From Rhizoclosmatium globosum (taxonomy: Eukaryota; Chytridiomycota; Chytridiomycetes; Chytridiales; Chytriomycetaceae), in NCBI GenBank assembly GCA_002104985.1, contig MCGO01000041.1:248001-312000 (forward strand): DNA of 64,000 bases. The letters run 5' to 3'. Positions 1 to 12,032 of this stretch are shown here, in pieces (the stretch's first letter is position 1; the number at the start of each line of letters is the position of its first letter). The notes below the pieces were generated by a model. The model made no database searches and was not told the DNA's origin. It was given only the letters and a program-made list of their open reading frames with translations. The position numbers and the translations under genes are program-made.

Positions 1-172
1 TGCTCTTTTATGAGAGGGTTCAGGGTGGTCAATAAATGTTTGTTTGGAATAACTATCTTGTACTTGCCCTTGATTTGGAATACATAAAAACGAATTTATT
101 AATGAATAATCTTCGTAAGAATTGAACGCCTCGTTCAGGAATCATTTATTCACTTTTACATTCTGAGCCAGT

Positions 173-246
173 GCTCGGTTGGCTCAGCTGGCAGTAGTGT
201 GGGGCTGTTAACCTCAAGGTCACTGGTTCGATCCCAGTATCGAGCG
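173..246 (+). tRNA. tRNA-Asn (anticodon GTT), copy 1
   Basis: A 74-nt cloverleaf folds by eye: a 7-bp acceptor stem (GCTCGGT with ATCGAGC), an anticodon loop CTGTTAA giving GTT, and a T-stem ACTGG/CCAGT with loop TTCGATC. No intron. It differs from the other three copies in the window at one base (T at 198 instead of C), which turns a D-stem G-C pair into G-T. It lies downstream of and convergent with regulator copy A, and its 3' flank resembles the flanks of the other copies. Confidence 0.95.
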
Positions 247-430
247 CGTTTTGAATGGAAGGGCTGGTTAAGGTGTGGATGTGTGGTGTTGGGTTGTGAG
301 TTGGTGACAAGAAAAGAACTCAAATCTTTTGGATTTAAAGGTCTGAATTCGGCATTTGGATACAGGTTTTAATGCAATGTTATTGATCAATACAAGAAAG
401 GAATATCGTGCATATGCTTTTGTGTCGATC

Positions 431-2455
431 TTAGCCATTTAGCTTCCAAAACAATCTCCAACTCTCCTCACTTCTGCCTTTCCAACGAATTCCGTCCGAA
501 ACCTGAGCTCCAAGCAATCCCATAAATGCTAGTGGCTCTGTTATAACTGCGTCATCTTCTTTGAAATTACTATCTTTTCCAAGAGACATGATTTTCAATC
601 CCAACTCAAGGCCTGCCACGTTCAGGTCCATATTGTCAATGGATAGGGTTGGTAGCCCAAGTAATGTGACTTGATCTATTTCGACAAGCATCGCCCAAGT
701 ACACTGCAATCTTGGTGAGGCAGATGCGAGACGTCCAACTTCAAGCCTTTCAAGTCCAAACAGGAATTCTACAACTTGAGTTAAATTAATTCGCAGCACT
801 TTGAAGTCGACAACGCGATAAGAGAGATAATTCCACCACTCTGGATTCATGCGACAATATATGAACCATATCACAATTATGGCTTCAAATAATGAGTCAG
901 CCCCTGAGTCGAATCCAAAGGGCCCCTGTCTTGACTGCCTGGTTCCGAAATTGAAGAGCTCTATATTTCGCAACGCGCACGTTACACATGTTGTAATAGA
1001 ATCTGCCATAAGCACTCGCTGTTCGGACGATAATCGATTCGGAGCAAAGCTTGCTAACCCCGAAACCATCATTCTTGGCCGATGCAGAATAGATTTAGCG
1101 CCATTTATATTCATTTTCAGGTGAACGATGAAGTCCTCGGAGGCTTTCACTTTCGCAATAAACTCAATCTCTTCGGTTGGTGAAATTGATTCAACTAAAC
1201 TTGATTCCAGCAACAAGTTTCGCGGGAAGTTTGAAAGGACTGCGGTGTAACATAGATGAAAATCTGCATATTTCTTGGAATAGAATAATTCATAGATGGA
1301 TTGTGGCGGCACCATGAAATGACGTTTGATTTTAGCTATAGATTGGAGTGTTTCGCATTCGGTCTTCATCATTGCACACGAAACAAATATTGGCTGATCG
1401 TCATACACAGCACTTGGCGCCTTTAGGTTAGAGCAGTCGATATCAAAGCTCATTTCATCGTTCAAAAGAGCCATATTCCATGCATAACGCACGACAACAG
1501 ACCAACAAACTCGCCTGCGTTCTTCTTTTTGACGTGGAGATAAATTCAAGGCATACAACCAAGGGGATTCATCTGGATCCGTATTCAAGCGCAGCTCGAC
1601 GCACATTTTAATGCTCCACAGCAGAAATTGATTCCCCACTTCCAACTGACTAAACGCTGCGAGAAAGTTCGGTTTAAACATGAACCTTAACAAAAACAAT
1701 GACGTACCATATGCGAACGAAACAACTCCAGTGCACGCTATGACTGTTTCCAATGAGGGTGGACGTTCGAGAGCGTGTAGTACTGCTTTTCGTGCTCTGT
1801 TGTAATAATTAAACTTGACCGCAGGGTTTTCAATATAGCGCGCAGCGGCGCCGGCACACAAAATCAGCCTGTAAATTCTTAAATTAACAAAACTGAGCTC
1901 TAAGAGAAACATACCTGAGCGCTGGCGAGACACGCATAAAGTTTCGAAGGAAGGCATCTGCATCGAAATGACCATGGATCGGCCAATCAGTACCAAAATT
2001 GGTGAGTCTGTTGAACATAAGCAACCAATCATCCATCGTTGGCATGAGATCTGGATCTTCGAGTTCCCAGATTTCGTCTGCGATGGCATCAATTGGCGCT
2101 TCAAACGATGACATATAGCTTTCTAATATAGGATTCACGAAGATGGCTTCAGGCTCGTATCTTTTGGACTGGTCAATGTTCGTGGGTGTGGGAACGACAG
2201 CAGGTGAGGAGATTGGGTAGATGTCGCACTCCGATTCACAGCTAAGGGCAATGCATCGTCCGCAAGCTGAGGGTCCTGGAATGCATTTTTGTGTTGCTTT
2301 CGACAACAAGAGCAAGCTAATATCTGCACAGTTGGATTGACATCACATGATTCTTGTGCGCTGTCAAAGCATCTCTGGCATGATGAACCATCTGGCAGCG
2401 GTATGCAGCGCTTCTTTTGCTTGCGGCATCGGGTGCAGGAAGTGGGTGTGGACAT
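431..2455 (-). CDS. Fungal regulator family, copy A (two Zn2Cys6 clusters, one frame break)
   Basis: Probable nuclear DNA-binding regulator and closest paralogue of copy B. Exons: 2455-1915, 1868-1708 and 1656-431; the last two are exactly as long as in copy B (161 and 1226 nt). The ATG at 2455 starts just before the first Zn2Cys6 cluster (CTRC...CQRC). A second cluster follows, but the frame is lost between its second and third cysteines, at the T-run 2286-2290, where one base is missing relative to B. The rest of the reading frame is clean and ends with the family tail (RWKGRSEESWRLFWKLNG). The middle has the RQKEERRRVCW block typical of the Fungal_trans (MHR) domain. Either an assembly homopolymer error or a very recent inactivation; the clean downstream frame favours the former. 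Target genes unknown. Confidence 0.8.
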
Positions 2456-2528
2456 AGCGGCTAATGGGAGCCTTGAAGATGTTCGGCTTGACCACTTTCC
2501 CAAATCTTTCCAACCTTCGCTGACGTGA

Positions 2529-5500
2529 TCAATTTATTGAGAGAAGATCACGAAAAAGAATGGCAGTCTCGATGGAGAAAAAATCAAGTGTTAGTGTGGA
2601 GTGCTTATTGTTCAATTCCATGCGGAACGGTTCCACGCCCTTCGCATCCTCCAAATTAGTCTCATCGAAAACGGTTTTGATATTGTTCGTTTTGGAGCTT
2701 AAGTAATGCACAATCATTGATGTGTTGTTGTCTGCCACATTTGGGAAGATAAGAAGGAACTTTCTACTCCGTATGTCTCCAATTGACACTGACCCTGACC
2801 TCCAAGGATTGCCTATCAATCTTCCACTTTTGCGAAATATCACAGGATATGTGTTTGTGAAATTGTAATTAGCTTTGGCCAAGTGACTTTCTTCTTTCGT
2901 TGTCGGGCAGCTTCGACTTTTTTTCCTGTCCTTATCGAAGTTCCTGTGACAGAACTTGACACAAATATCTCACGAAGAGGATTTCTTGGTTATATAATTG
3001 AATTGCTTTGGGAACAAACTGCGTAAGTATCGGAACAGTTGTTGAAAACCATATAAGAACTCCTTCATTGAAAGCCGATTCCGTTTGCCTGATTGCATCG
3101 TCAGCTCGAAGAATAAATATGAGCATTATTGATATAGCAGTGCAAAAGTATATGACAATAAGCTGCGATAGTTCAGAATGGGCATATCCAACCTTTCGAC
3201 TCAAGTATGCTACAAACAAGATAGTATTTAGGAGTACTCCATTAAAACCCCAAAGTATCTGATTCATTTGATTTCCAGACCTACTATTTATGCATCTGTA
3301 CTGGAATTCCTTTCTGTATGATAAGGATAGGTTTACTTCAACATTTGAGACAGAAGAATAACCACCAAGAAGCATGACTTCGAGACAAATGAGCGCCGAT
3401 AAAACGGCAGCCATAGTTCTATCTTTTAGAAGGTATAATTTTCGCTTTGGTAATTTGCAATACACGAAATAAACTCGTATGTTCTTCACAATCAAACAAC
3501 CGACTACGATGCTGAAAGAAGTTAGCTGAAGCCATGGTCTAGCAAGACATTTAAAGGAAGACGCAGAGTCCATATAGAGAAATAATGAAGCATAGGCTGG
3601 AATTGCGCCAAGTGCCAGTATACTGACAAAGAGCGCGCTGGCTGACTTGACAATCGGATTATGCTTATTTCTGCGGGTAAAAATCAGCAGTGTAAATGCT
3701 GCGAAAAAGCCAAATGTCGCCAATGCGATAAGAATCAATCGATGTTTTGAAGACATTGTTTCGTATGAAGTTATGGTCCATCCGGTGGAGGAAAGTGACT
3801 TCCGTCAAAGAAAGTGGGCTGGATATCTGAGTTTTGTGCAATAATAGATTGCACACTGAGATTAGCGTACTGAAAGTTCGTAAGATCAGAGTCAGTAAAA
3901 CCGAATACTTGGCAAAATATTAGCCACACTAAAATAAATTGAAAACTAACATGTCCAGCTTTGTTCCTTGGTACCATCGTACTGGTTGAATGTGTATGAT
4001 GAAGCAAGGTCCCCATTTCTGGATAGCAGTAAAGGATCTCCTGATAGGCCAATATATCCTGTGTCGACAAAAGCAGTGTAGTTTAAATTCGATTGCAAAG
4101 ATCGATTAGAGAGCATGCTTGTTGTGAATTCGGGATTTGATTTCAGCATCTTTTAAGAGGTAAGTTAATCTCCACTGTCTTGGATACTTACGTTATGAAC
4201 CCCTCTTGAAATCAATGCTGTACAGTCGTATGAAGGAATTATATTGAATTCGTTGGTGACGGGTCCAAATCGAACTTCATTCTGTGAGATGCAACACTAA
4301 TCAGGGAATCTTCATTAATAGATTACTTACCCCCAAGGCTCCTGAAACTTCTGAATATTTTCTACGAGTTTATTTTGTAGCGTGTTCATGGCCGGCGTAT
4401 TCAAGTTTATTCCATATGGTTGAACAACTCCTTTCAAAAGTCGGTAGTACTCAGGTCCAAAGTCTTGACAACGAAAGAAAGATTAATATCATCGCGTAAT
4501 TATATCATCATATGCTACCGGCGGTGCAGTTTCCTGTCAAACAACCGTTTGTCGTAAACCCGTTTTGTGTGAACCATACGTAACGTGGTCCAACTAGCCG
4601 CTGCATTCTAATAAACGCATAAACTTCAGTCTTTATGAGTTAAAATGTGAATCCTACTTTCCAAGTGTAAGATACAAGTCACTCATTACTCTACTTGATC
4701 CACAAGTGATGATGTATCTGGCGTCCACGCGCTCGAGCGAATTTGCGATATACTCGGCGTCTTTATAAGAAACCAGCCTAATAATTTGCAATATTTGTAT
4801 TCCGTGATAAACAAGCGCGGCGACGATGTCAGTGCATGGATTTAGTTGGTTCGACACAATGGCGACTCGTTTAACATTCCACGTCTTTAGAAGCTGATAT
4901 ATCGCGTTTCCAAATCCCGTCATTGTGAGTGTCTCGAAAAAATAAGGATAGATTTGTTTGTTGAGTAAAGCCGCTGAAACTGTTGAAGAAGCGCAGAAAG
5001 GAATCTGTAAGAAACATAATTTTTATCAGAAATCATTGTAAGCTGTGTTATCGTTACCTTAAGGTGAGAGAAAACTTCGGCAGTCCTTGCTGCTGTTCCT
5101 CCAAAAAAGTCCCCAAACACTGCAACTACGTCTGTTATATATTAATATTTGTATTTAATCATTTTGAACTATACTACGTGCCTGGATGCTGTTCGTAAAT
5201 TTCGAGCGCTGTAGTCATTGCCTGTCCACCACAAAGAGCGGTGTTGGAGGTCAACCCGTAAGGACAAAAGTCGTTAAATCGTTTGATTTTGATTGTTGTG
5301 TTTGGTAAGATTGTGGGATCGCGATTTATGTCTTGAATCGCGAGCTTTGAATATTTCAATCTGTTGAGTGAAGCCAAAAGATTGAAGGTTTATACCTCAG
5401 CTCCTTTTTGATTCCAAAACCACCAACTGCTATAATCCCATTGATCCAAGTCGCTCATTCTCGTAATATTGATGCTTTCGTATCCACTTGTCACAAATGA

Positions 5501-5750
5501 TCCATTGTATTGAAGGCCAGGGATCCTTTCAAACGTTTACATTATTGAACAGACTTAAGGTTCAGTATTGCACCATATATATGGACCAATCAGTCCAATG
5601 GTAATCGAGCTCTGGTTTTTCATAAACTGTGTGTCAGAAGAAGTTTCTCCTTGAAGAGAAGTTGAGAATAATGACGTTAATTTCTTCAAACACTGTATGA
5701 TTGTCCTTGATATTGATTGTTCTTGCAAGCCTCCTTCAAACTGAGCTCAG
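2529..5750 (-). CDS. Family C G-protein-coupled receptor (Venus-flytrap + 7TM) with a structured cytoplasmic tail
   Basis: Multi-exon gene. From the N-terminus: a periplasmic-binding-type ligand-binding lobe (about 5750-3950; ITIGLIGPYIW, then CPYGL...CGGQAM, RVAIVSNQ), its end (TGYIGLSGDPLLLSRNGDL, about 4080-3990), a seven-helix membrane region (about 3756-2970), and a tail of about 120 residues (2882-2529). The cysteine pair joining the top of helix 3 to extracellular loop 2 is present (SSFKCLARPW and FQYRCINS). The tail looks like a small beta-rich domain closed by an amphipathic helix and resembles the tail of the receptor at 61835. It should sit in the plasma membrane and couple an extracellular small ligand to G proteins. 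The 5' end is unresolved: no convincing ATG or signal peptide was fixed, and some exon joins are out of phase. The gene starts close to the divergent GT8-like gene. Confidence 0.8.
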
Positions 5751-5905
5751 CTTGAAATGATGCCGAAACCGTCCAAACAAACACATAGCTTGTTGAGGCG
5801 GAAAAGTCACAAGGATGGCGGGACCCCGAAAGAAATCCAAGCTTCCTTTTTGGCGGGACCGTTTCATTTCTTTCCTTCCTTTCTCATCACACAGTCCCAG
5901 GCAAT

Positions 5906-7722
5906 ATGATGGAAAACGATAGTGGATTAACCACATTGCTCAAGTCGACGAGATTCCGACGAACGAGAAAGCTGTGGATTCCAACAGCAGCACTTTTGCT
6001 TGCGGCTTTCATTCTCCTTGTTTTGCAAATCCGAGAATCGAGATTCATTTCAGGGCCACCACAAACACGGGCCATCTGTTTCTGCTGCAAAGAAGGATCT
6101 CTGCCACGCGTGATTCCTGAGGTATGTCATTTGGAGTTACAAGTAACTTCCTGGCTCACCAACCAACCTTCTCTTTGTGCACAGCCTCCGCCGCAGTTCT
6201 CATTTTCTCCATCTCTTATTACTCGGTCTCCAAAACGCAAGGCCATTGTAACTTCGCTCTTTGTAGCACAGGCAGATGTCAATACCCACCGCCTTTCAGA
6301 CTCTGGATGGTTTTTCACTGGAGCATATTTCCATGCTTGGACATTTATGAAGCGGGAGGAGACACGTATTCGTGATGAGGAGGATGTGGAATTTGTGGTG
6401 ATGATAACTGAGATGGTGCCGAAGGGATACCGCATTGCACTGGAAGATCTTGGAGTGCGGCTTCTGGTTGTTCCAATCATCGAAATCGAAGGCCGCAAGA
6501 AGATTGATGGTGACAAGTACCAGGTACATATTCTGAAGATATCGATTGTGTCCAACTCACCAATCAACGCTAAACAGTACCTATATACAAAACTCAACCT
6601 GTTTCGCCTTGAAGGAATCTACGACTCAATTCTATTCTTTGACGTAGATCTCTTCTTCCTCCGCACATCCCCTCTCGCCCTCTTTTCTTACATCCCTCAA
6701 AACGCTACCTACTTTTCGGATCAACGCACGAATGGAAACGCGGATACGGTGCATTCAACAGTGGTCTCCAACTTTTCATTCCATCCCATTACCACTACAC
6801 GCAACTCATCCACCACGCACATGATCCAAAGTTTGCTGGGTATGGCGACCAGGCCTTGCATAACAGGTACTGGCACGCTGAAAAGAGCGAATACCCATGG
6901 ACGGTGCTTCCGCAGCGGTACAACACACACCACCTTGAAGAGCGTAACGTGACTGAAATCGAGAATGGAATCGGGTTCCACGCGAAATTCTGGAGTGAAT
7001 GCCATTTATTCAGTGAAGCCTCTGCACCGCTGTTTCTTGAGTTTCAAAAGACGGCGGATGAGTTGCGTGGGTGGCAGATGCAAAGGCTTGAACGTGGTGA
7101 GGTGGATGTGGGTGTGATTCTTATGCCGTCCGTGTCGCCCGACTGTCAGACATGGATGCATTTTGTCAAAAATAAGGCGGCCATGTTTATGAGGGTTGGG
7201 ATGTTGTCGGTTCAAGGAACGGATAAAGGTGTGTTGGAGAGTCGACGTAGTTTGTACATGTTCAAGCTCAAGCGAATCATGTCGTTATGGAACGCCCCAG
7301 CAAATCTTTCTACTGGAGCAGTTGCGGAAAGTGACTGAATTATTCTCTCGTTTTGATATCGTCTGGATTCTCAATGACACGGTTGAAATGTCAACTCCAG
7401 TGAATCGCACAATCCAGCACGATCTGTATGATATGGGCATTGCGGATATTCTCACTTTCAAGACTGCACCCCTCAAAACGCGACGGGATCCTTCATCATT
7501 ACTCGGAAGAGCTCAGAGAAACTGAACAAGTTCCTCACTGAACATGACTCAAAGCTGGGCGAAATGAAAGATACAGAAGTATGGGAGCTATTGTTGAAGG
7601 AATACACAAAGTTCGGAGGAAAGCCTGCGTTGATGGTCAGAGGCAAGAGTCCCTTTTACACGTTCCCAACAGATGCTTGTGAAGGATTCCAACAGAGTGA
7701 GATTTATGGAGAGAGAGCCTGA
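5906..7722 (+). CDS. GT8-like glycosyltransferase, type II membrane protein (frame breaks)
   Basis: Short cytoplasmic N-terminus, one membrane anchor at about residues 24-43 (LWIPTAALLLAAFILLVLQI), then a Golgi-type luminal domain resembling glycogenin/GT8 enzymes. The nucleotide-sugar metal site is visible as FFDVDLFF (DxD). Further on are NSGLQLFIPSHYHY, DQALHNRYW and HAKFW, all in the order expected for the fold. Two introns are clear (about 6121-6182 and 6523-6576). The conserved blocks switch frame near 6725, 7275 and 7475, so at least three single-base indels are needed for one protein ending at 7722. Acceptor and sugar are unknown. Starts about 150 bp from the divergent receptor gene. 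Confidence 0.7.
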
Positions 7723-7811
7723 TATCCTGATTATTATGTATTTACTGAGAAGAAGAAGAAAGAATGAAAGACATCTCTCCTTTTTTTTCTTTTTATCGAA
7801 CCCAAATCGTT

Positions 7812-9085
7812 ATGGCCAAAGAGGGAAAGAAGACGTCAAAGAAGGACGCGGCCGTAAAGCCAACATCGGCTGAAGAAGTAGAAGATGAAGATATGGTGAG
7901 TCGTCGATCTCATAGGTTTTATGACAGCGAGTTAAGGTTTCTAAATCCGTCAATAGGAAGCTTCCTCTCCAGCTCCACCTTCAAAATCACAAATCACAAG
8001 GTACCTTGGATATTGCTAACATTAAATCATGCAATATCTGATCATGCTTTGTCTTGAAATCAGCTCCTTCAAACCACCAAAGGGCTTCCAAGAACTCCCC
8101 GTTCCCTCTGACAAAACCTTTGCGAAGACAACCGTTGACTCAAAACAAACTGAGATTATTGTACTCCGTGTCCCTATTGATGTTGGTTGCAAACACCCGC
8201 TCTCTTCAATTTCCTGTGAATAACTCCCTGTCACGAATCACAATAGTTCCCATTGGATGCCCTGAACGGCCTCGAAATTCCCCTCGAATCCACATCTGCA
8301 TCTGCAAACACATCAAAGCCGCTCGCAACCGTCAAAGTGGCCAAGTCTGGCAAAGCTAGCAAGAAGCAGAAGGAGGATGGAGAGGCAAAGGAGAAGAAGG
8401 TGGAATACGGAGTTTTTAGCCTTGCTGCGTCGACGGGGATTTTGGGTGCTGGTGGAGTTGGTGGAGAGGTTGGAGAAATGGACGAATTTTTGCCATTGGT
8501 TCCCGATGCCAAGACTGGAGGATATCGAATTGGTGAGTTATTAGTTTGATTTAAGAGGCTATGTGGTGCGTATGATTTGGACGGATATCTGTTTTGGTGA
8601 TAAAAAACGGGATAACTGGAAAACACAAATGAAGAATCAGAGGCTGTGGAAAAATTTGGAAGAGCTCGCTTTCAAAGTCAATTCAGAGCCAATACTAACG
8701 TTTATTTGTAAAAACTTAGCTTCCAAGAAATTCACGCGTCACTTGTCAATCGCACCGTTAAACTCGAAAATCCCAACTGCCGCTGACTTTATTTCCTCGG
8801 CAAACACTCTAAAGCTGTAGAATACGTGCCTCGATCTCACCCTGAAGGACTGAAAGAGCAATACGTTCCGTATGGAGCTGTGACTGGTTAGTTGTAGTTT
8901 TGTCCACAAGGTGGAATTGTATTCTTACATACTCGGTCGAAAATAGAGGGCGTGCCATTGAAAGAAAGCTTATCTCGATACGGACTCGGAGAATCTGCAG
9001 GAGTAAAGCGCAAGAGCGAGGATGTGGAAGCAAGCCCGCAGCAGCCCCTAAGAAGGCAAAGAAGATCAAAAAGGAGGGGAAATGA
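7812..9085 (+). CDS. Probable RNA polymerase I subunit RPA34.5-like protein
   Basis: The N-terminus is lysine-rich (MAKEGKKTSKK), followed by two or three tiny exons, FKPPKGFQELPVPSD, and a strand block TEIIVLRVPID then FPLDALNGLEIPL. This 'xxPPKGF ... IIVLRVP ... L..L..PL' order matches the dimerisation module of the Pol I subunit A34.5/PAF49, which pairs with A49 and supports rRNA transcription. A Lys-rich central spacer and a basic C-terminus (PKKAKKIKKEGK) also fit. Introns occur at about 7895-7961, 8001-8062, 8182-8244 and 8532-8720. Exon joins around 8700-8830 need one or two frame changes, so the middle is uncertain. The assignment rests on motif pattern only. Confidence 0.55.
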
Positions 9086-9427
9086 ATGGGCAATAAATCA
9101 TCACTCTTAACTACACCTTATTCCATCTTATTAGTGGCGTAAACCACGAGAATCTTGGGGAAATCAAAGCCAGGAAGGCAGGCCCAAAAGCGAAAATTTT
9201 GCTTCTGCCCCTCAAACAAAACTTCGCATTGAGAAGAGACTCCTGGGAGCAAGCAAGCAAGCACGGCCAAGCTCCAACCCAACCATCTTTCGCACTTAGT
9301 TTTCTTCAGTTTTATTTGTTCCCTTCAACTTCAGTTTTCGCTGTTTTCTTTTCAGTTTCTGCGGGTAAGGTTTAGTTTAAACTGCTGAGCTCTGCTAACT
9401 CGTGCGCCTGGGTCCCAGTTAGCTTAA

Positions 9428-10964
9428 ATGTCGTACTCAAACCAGCCGGGACTTGCTATGGACCCAACTAAGACTACCCTCTGGATGGGTGAGCTTGAGC
9501 CATGGATGGATGAGAATTACATCCGTCAGCTCTGGTGCGCAGCTTCACCCTACGCCGACCATCTGCTAACTAGTCCTTTGATTCATAGGAACTCTATTGG
9601 AGAGAATGTGTCCGTCAAGATGATTCGGGACAAGATGACAGGGTAAAATTACGAAGTGATGAGTGTCATAAGCTAAAACCTACCCAACCCTCTTCAAAAC
9701 AGACAAAGCGCTGGTTACTGTTTCGTCGACTTTGGAACAAATGCAAACGCAGCACGTCAGCTGGCCACGCTCCAGGGCTCAATGATCCCAGGAACTAACA
9801 GGGTCTTCCGCTTGAACTGGGCTGCTGGAGGTGGTCTCGTGGACAGACGTGATAATATCGGAGTTGAATTCTCAATCTTTGTTGGTGACTTGGGCCAGGA
9901 AGTGAACGACATGGTCCTTCTTGTGAGTTTCGCACTTTGGGAGCCAAGCATGAACCCCTCTTTGAACTTACCCTGTCAACCTAGAACACATTCCAAGCTC
10001 GCTACGAATCTGTAAAGAGTGCCCGTGTCGTCTTGGACCCAATGACTGGAATGTCCCGTGGCTACGGTTTTGTCAAATTCGCCTCCGAGTTGGATTCCCA
10101 GCGTGCCATGACTGAAATGAACGGCCAGTTCTGTGGATCCCGTCCAATGCGTATCAATATCGCAACCCAGAAGAACAAGATGGGTGGAGCTGGTGGTATT
10201 GGTGGCGGTGTCGGACAAATGGGTGGTATGGGTGGTATGGGCGGTCCTCAAGGAGGAATGGGAATGCAAGGTGGTTACTACGGATTCAATGCAGCCGCTA
10301 TGCAGCAAATGCAACAGCAAATGATGCAGCAGCAGCAACAACAACAGCAACAGCAACAACAGCAGCAAGGTGGTGGCCAGATTCCACAAGGACAGTCTGT
10401 TGGTGGAATCCCACAACCTATGCAAGCGTTTGGTATGCCAATGGGTGTCGGAGCTCCTGGTATCTTCAACCAGTTCCCGGACCCAAACAACACGACTGTT
10501 TTCATCGGTGGTTTGAGTCCAGCTGTTGGTGATGAAGAGTTGAGAAGGTACACTGTCAAGTTGTTTTATTTATCAACGCTTACTCTCTTTCATAGCAACT
10601 TTGGTCAGTTCGGTGACATTGTCTACACAAAGATCCCACCTGGCAAGGGCTGTGGATTCGTCCAATACTCAACCCGTCAATCTGCCGAGTATGCCATCCA
10701 AGCCATGAACAACGCCATCATTGGTGGAAACCGTGTTCGTCTCTCTTGGGGAAAATCTCAAGCTGCTTTGAAGGGTATGTTTTATTTTATGTTGTCCCCA
10801 AAAAGTCTAACTGTCCATTGTGTTTTGTAGCAGGATATGAACAACAAGATGCCATTAAGCCCGACACTGTCGACCAGTTGAACTCCAACTATTTGGCCCA
10901 GAACGAGGATTCAATGGAGCTTGGCGAAGGTCATGCCAGCACTGGGTGGAGGGGTGGAATGTAA
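9428..10964 (+). CDS. Three-RRM RNA-binding protein of the Nam8/Csx1/RBP45-47 group
   Basis: Six exons, all joins in frame: 9428-9534, 9589-9642, 9703-9922, 9985-10547, 10596-10774 and 10831-10964. RRM1 begins TLWMGELEPWMDE and ends SAGYCFVDFG; this 'TLWMG-LEPWMDE' start is typical of the Nam8/Csx1/TRNAU1AP/RBP47 group. RRM2 has SIFVGDLG and RGYGFVKF. RRM3 follows a long Gly/Met- and Gln-rich linker and has TVFIGGL and GCGFVQYS. Such proteins bind U-rich RNA in U1 snRNP-assisted splicing, mRNA stability or stress granules; which role applies here cannot be told. The poly-Gln linker suggests a low-complexity condensation-prone region. This gene shows no frame break. Confidence 0.9.
10327..10368 (+). 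repeat. CAG/CAA tract encoding 14 glutamines
   Basis: Fourteen consecutive Gln codons mixing CAG and CAA inside the linker between RRM2 and RRM3 of the RNA-binding protein. Codon mixing makes it less slippage-prone than a pure CAG run. Further Gln/Met codons lie immediately before it. Confidence 0.95.
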
Positions 10965-12032
10965 TTACGAACTGTCATCTTGGCGCATCATCAGCATCTT
11001 GAGTTCTCACCTATCTTGTATCTTGCACGCACACTTGACATGTTTTTTTTTGGTTTTCCGTTGTTGTTTTTTGGGAAGTTGGTTCACTTGTTCCCCTGAA
11101 TTTCTTTTGTTAGTTTTTCAGTTTGGGAGGGGAGTCTTAGTTGCTTTTATTTTCCGTTGTTTCTTCTGTTAAGTTCTTCTTTTTTTCGCAGTGCCCTTTA
11201 TTTTGTTGTTTGGTTCTTGTCTTGTTTTTGTTGGGGGAAGTTTTTCGTCTTTCTGCTTGTACAGTTCTTATCCTTACTTTGTTGGTTTCCGTTGTTAAGC
11301 AAGAGATATTTAAGAATCGTTTCTTTCCGTGTGAATCTGAAAAGTCCCCGAGGGTACACTACAAGAGTATAAGAGGTGTCTCCCTTTTCTTTTTTTCTCT
11401 CACAGTTTCCATGTCTCTCCTCCCTCTTCCCGCCAACTCAACTGGAAGCAATACCTTGTCGATCCGTGACACTGCCTTCACTTGCGTTTTATCAAGGCGA
11501 TCAACCTGATCCCTCAATGTTCCTTCCCTTCTTATCCTTTACCTCTCTCCCACCCTGCCCTTCAAAAAGGCGCAACACACCGATGCAAAGAGGAGGACCT
11601 CCCAGGTAGCACTGGGCACCCTTTCTCGTTGGTTCTGGAGCACTCCTCGTCGTGAGGGTAAACTCTCAGTAATGTATATTCCACTGCCAAGGCATCGTAT
11701 AATGAATGACGTAACCCTACAAATCCGATATTCTATGGCGTTTCCTCGTTATCCGGCTCCTTCTCACGGAGGGGTCTGGAGGCTCACTATGTGGGTATGG
11801 AGGTTGGGCACTACCATCGGAGTCACATTCTATTCCCCCCCCCTCTCAAAGAAACCAAATGATGAAACTCTTCCTCCTTTTCGTTAGCAATAAATATATG
11901 AATACTATAAACTCGGTATGTAATTTCATATTATTCGTGGATAGTCATAAAATTCCTCGTCAAAGTTATCAATGAAAGCATCTCACACTGACTCTTTGTT
12001 TCCTGGTACTTCATACGAACGCCGTATTAACA
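10965..12032. other. Non-coding interval, pyrimidine/T-rich
   Basis: About 1.07 kb between the RRM gene and regulator copy C. The first half is strongly T-rich (long runs of T and TTC/TTG on the plus strand), presumably the 3' UTR of the RRM gene. Short open frames here have skewed composition and no recognisable motif, so none is called. Nothing else seen. Confidence 0.6.

Noticed and set aside
9976..10559. Minus-strand frames rich in Leu/His or in a Cys run
   Set aside because: They are antisense readings of the Gln-codon tract in the RRM protein; the composition is an artefact.
11141..11609. Phe/Ser-rich open frames downstream of the RRM gene
   Set aside because: They arise from the T-rich and TTC-rich 3' region, with no motif, no splice context and biased composition.
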